Origin: Cryobacterium adonitolivorans
GTDB lineage: Bacteria > Actinomycetota > Actinomycetes > Actinomycetales > Microbacteriaceae
NCBI RefSeq assembly: GCF_004402695.1
Contig: NZ_SOFL01000057.1
Span: 39,805-103,804 of the forward strand
Direction of reading: 5' to 3'
Length of the DNA stretch: 64,000 bases
Positions 62,538 to 64,000 of the stretch are shown in pieces. The position numbers and the translations under genes are program-made. Position 1 is the first letter of the stretch. Each line of letters opens with the position of its first letter. The notes beneath the pieces were generated by a model. The model saw only the letters and a program-made list of their open reading frames with translations, was not told where the DNA came from and searched no databases.

Positions 62538-63854
62538 CTAGCCGGGCGGCAACAGGTGGCGGGCGAACCAGTCGACGGCCAGCTCGGCGACGGCACCCAG
62601 GGCGCCCGGTTCCTCGAACAGGTGGGTGGCCCCGGGCACCACGGCCAGCCGGTTCTCGCAGCGCAGGTGTTTCTGTGCCTCGCGGTTGACCTCGAGCACG
62701 GTGATATCGGCACCGCCGACGATGAGCAGGGTGGGGGCGGTCACCAGTGGCAATCTCGTGCCGGCCAGGTCGGGTCGGCCCCCTCTGGAGACGACCGCGG
62801 CGATGTGCGTGCCCGGCTCGCCGGCCGCCCACAGCGCAGCGGCGGCTCCCGTGCTGGCGCCGAAGTAGCCGATGCGCCCTCCGGCAGCATCGGGCCGGGC
62901 GGTCAGCCAGTGGGTGACGGCGGCCAAGCGCCGGCCCAGCAGCTCGATGTCGAAGACATTGCCCCGGTCCAGCTCCTCCCCCGGCGTGAGAAGGTCGAAC
63001 AGGAGGATGCCCAACCCGGCCTCGAACAGCACATCGGCCACGTACTGGTTGCGGGGGCTGTGCCGGCTGCTGCCGCTGCCGTGGGCGAAGAGCACCACTC
63101 CGGGCGGCGACGCGGGCAGGTGCAGGTACCCGTTCAGGGTCACGGTGTCGACGGGAATCTCGACCTCGACATCGACGTCGGCCTCGAGGTTCGAGTCTGT
63201 GCCCGTGGGCCCATGGAGCCGGCGGGCCGCCTCGACCAGCAGCCGGGCGACCTCGTCGTCAGTGGTGGCTGAGAAGTCTGTGTAGAACTGGCCGACGGCC
63301 CAGAAGGTCTCCGGTGCCGCCAGGTAAACGATGTCGTCGGCGCCGGTCATCTCCGCCAGGGTTGAGGCGGCGATCACGGGCACCGCGAGGATCACCTTCT
63401 CGGCGCCGAACCGGCGGGCCACGTCGCAGGCCACCCGTGCGGTCGCCCCTGTGGCTACCCCATCATCGACGATCACGACGGTGCGGCCATCGAGCGGGAG
63501 CCGGCTGCGGCCGCGCCGAAGTCGCTCGACCCGCGCGTCGAGGCTCACGCGCTCGCGGGCTTCGACAGCGCTCACCTCGGCGTCGGTCACACCGGTCAAG
63601 GCCACGGTCGATTCGTCGATGAGTTGTTCCCCGCCCTCGCCGATGGCGCCCATCGCGAATTCGGGCTGGAAGGGCACGCCGAGCTTGCGCACGACAATGA
63701 CGTCAAGCGGGACGTCGAGCGCGGCGGCGACCTCGAACGCCACCGGCACTCCCCCGCGGGGAATGCCGAGGACGACGATGTCCTGCCCACGCAGGAAGTC
63801 CAGCTGCAGGGCCAGCCGACGACCGGCCTCGACGCGATTAGTGAAGAGCACCAT
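62538..63854 (-). CDS. Phosphoribosyltransferase / alpha-beta hydrolase fusion
   Basis: A 438-residue two-domain protein. Residues 1-210 are a PRTase-type domain: the PRPP loop is TVVIVDDGVATGATARV near 125, and VLGIPRGGVPVAFEVA is the N-terminal Gly loop. Residues about 225-438 are a dienelactone-hydrolase-like fold with nucleophile GASTG (near 335), Asp in VGGADITV and His in PGATHLFEE. Such fusions are common in actinobacteria and stress regulons; function is uncertain. It lies 38 bp from an IS end. Confidence 0.9.
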   Translation of the reverse strand: MVLFTNRVEAGRRLALQLDFLRGQDIVVLGIPRGGVPVAFEVAAALDVPLDVIVVRKLGVPFQPEFAMGAIGEGGEQLIDESTVALTGVTDAEVSAVEARERVSLDARVERLRRGRSRLPLDGRTVVIVDDGVATGATARVACDVARRFGAEKVILAVPVIAASTLAEMTGADDIVYLAAPETFWAVGQFYTDFSATTDDEVARLLVEAARRLHGPTGTDSNLEADVDVEVEIPVDTVTLNGYLHLPASPPGVVLFAHGSGSSRHSPRNQYVADVLFEAGLGILLFDLLTPGEELDRGNVFDIELLGRRLAAVTHWLTARPDAAGGRIGYFGASTGAAAALWAAGEPGTHIAAVVSRGGRPDLAGTRLPLVTAPTLLIVGGADITVLEVNREAQKHLRCENRLAVVPGATHLFEEPGALGAVAELAVDWFARHLLPPG

Positions 63855-63891
63855 CGGCCCATGATCGTCCCCGAGTCCCTCGGGCGCTAGT

Positions 63892-64000
63892 TGTACTGAG
63901 CCACTACCTGGGTGACACTCGGCTGATGGGTGTTCCTCCGATGCCGGTGTGGATGCGTTCAGTGTTGTAGTGGTTCAGCCAGGGCGCAAGGGCGTTGGCG
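63892..64000 (-). mobile_element. End of an IS481-type insertion sequence (continues past the window)
   Basis: A partial element whose transposase gene runs off the window edge. The likely outer end is near TGTACTGAG at 63892. The inverted repeat cannot be verified because the other end lies outside. It is inserted about 38 bp upstream of the PRTase-hydrolase fusion start, where it could have altered that gene's promoter. Confidence 0.7.
63904..64000 (-). CDS. IS481-family transposase, C-terminal end
   Basis: The last 31 codons before TAG at 63906-63904 read WLNHYNTERIHTGIGGTPIS and then RVSPR, the characteristic end of the DDE transposases of the IS481/IS3 group, after the catalytic Glu. 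The catalytic domain lies outside the window. The reading frame is intact as far as seen. Confidence 0.85.
   Translation of the reverse strand, partial: ANALAPWLNHYNTERIHTGIGGTPISRVSPR

Noticed and set aside
63892..64000. Complete insertion sequence
   Set aside because: Only the 3' end is inside the window; inverted repeats and target duplication cannot be checked.

Overview
The window is GC-rich chromosomal DNA from a high-GC Gram-positive actinobacterium. A member of the Microbacteriaceae (Cryobacterium or a close relative) fits best. This is inferred from gene order (dprA-comM-yraN / DUF2469-rnhB-lepB-rplS-trmD-rimM-KH-rpsP-ffh / ftsY / smc-mutM-rnc-rpmF-DUF177-coaD-recG-rsmD / thiL-ddl-gpsA-murA-leuDC), GTG starts, F420-type oxidoreductases and a 7Fe FdxA; no 16S gene is present to confirm it. 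Most of the DNA is a housekeeping backbone read on the minus strand, interrupted by plus-strand or accessory cassettes.

Layout: 1-2141, competence/recombination genes dprA, comM and yraN. 2196-5159, a small variable patch with a broken glycine-zipper membrane protein, a deazaflavin-dependent nitroreductase, a secreted AMIN-like protein and a frameshifted M19 dipeptidase. 5197-11283, the translation/secretion run, with a formate/nitrite-type channel inserted between trmD and rimM. 11581-13593, a GCS2 carboxylate-amine ligase and an LLM oxidoreductase. 13644-19288, ffh, a small monooxygenase, a divergent TetR/MFS efflux pair with an operator, DUF2004 and ftsY. 19517-29875, a tightly coupled plus-strand assimilatory sulfur operon: sulfite reductase, APS reductase, CysD, CysN, an SsuABC-like importer, ferredoxin-NADP reductase, FdxA and a thioredoxin-reductase-like flavoprotein, followed by a separate FAD oxidase. 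31493-46581, smc, mutM, rnc, rpmF, DUF177, a transglutaminase/DUF58/MoxR module, coaD and recG. 46666-58123, rsmD, flavodoxin, thiL, DUF3515, ddl, gpsA, plsC-like, murA, leuD, leuC and an MFS pump. 58267-64000, a PP2C phosphatase, a 2TM protein, tRNA-Glu(CTC), an MBL hydrolase, a YCII protein, a DUF475/TerC-type membrane protein, a phosphoribosyltransferase-hydrolase fusion and the tail of an IS481-type transposase.

How it works together: the sulfur operon encodes activation of sulfate to APS (CysDN), APS reduction to sulfite (CysH, iron-sulfur type), sulfite reduction to sulfide (Sir), organosulfonate-type uptake, and an NADPH-to-ferredoxin electron supply. The backbone encodes SRP targeting (Ffh, FtsY, LepB), ribosome maturation (RimM, TrmD, RsmD, KhpA), chromosome segregation (SMC) and cell-wall precursor synthesis (Ddl, MurA).

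The most unusual signals are not a new multi-gene system but sequence structure. A 61-nt palindromic element occurs twice about 43.6 kb apart. Six genes carry 15-bp (5-codon) tandem repeats at their 5' ends, two of them built from repeated start codons. Several structured leaders and leaderless-looking promoters are also present. I found no CRISPR array, prophage or rRNA operon.
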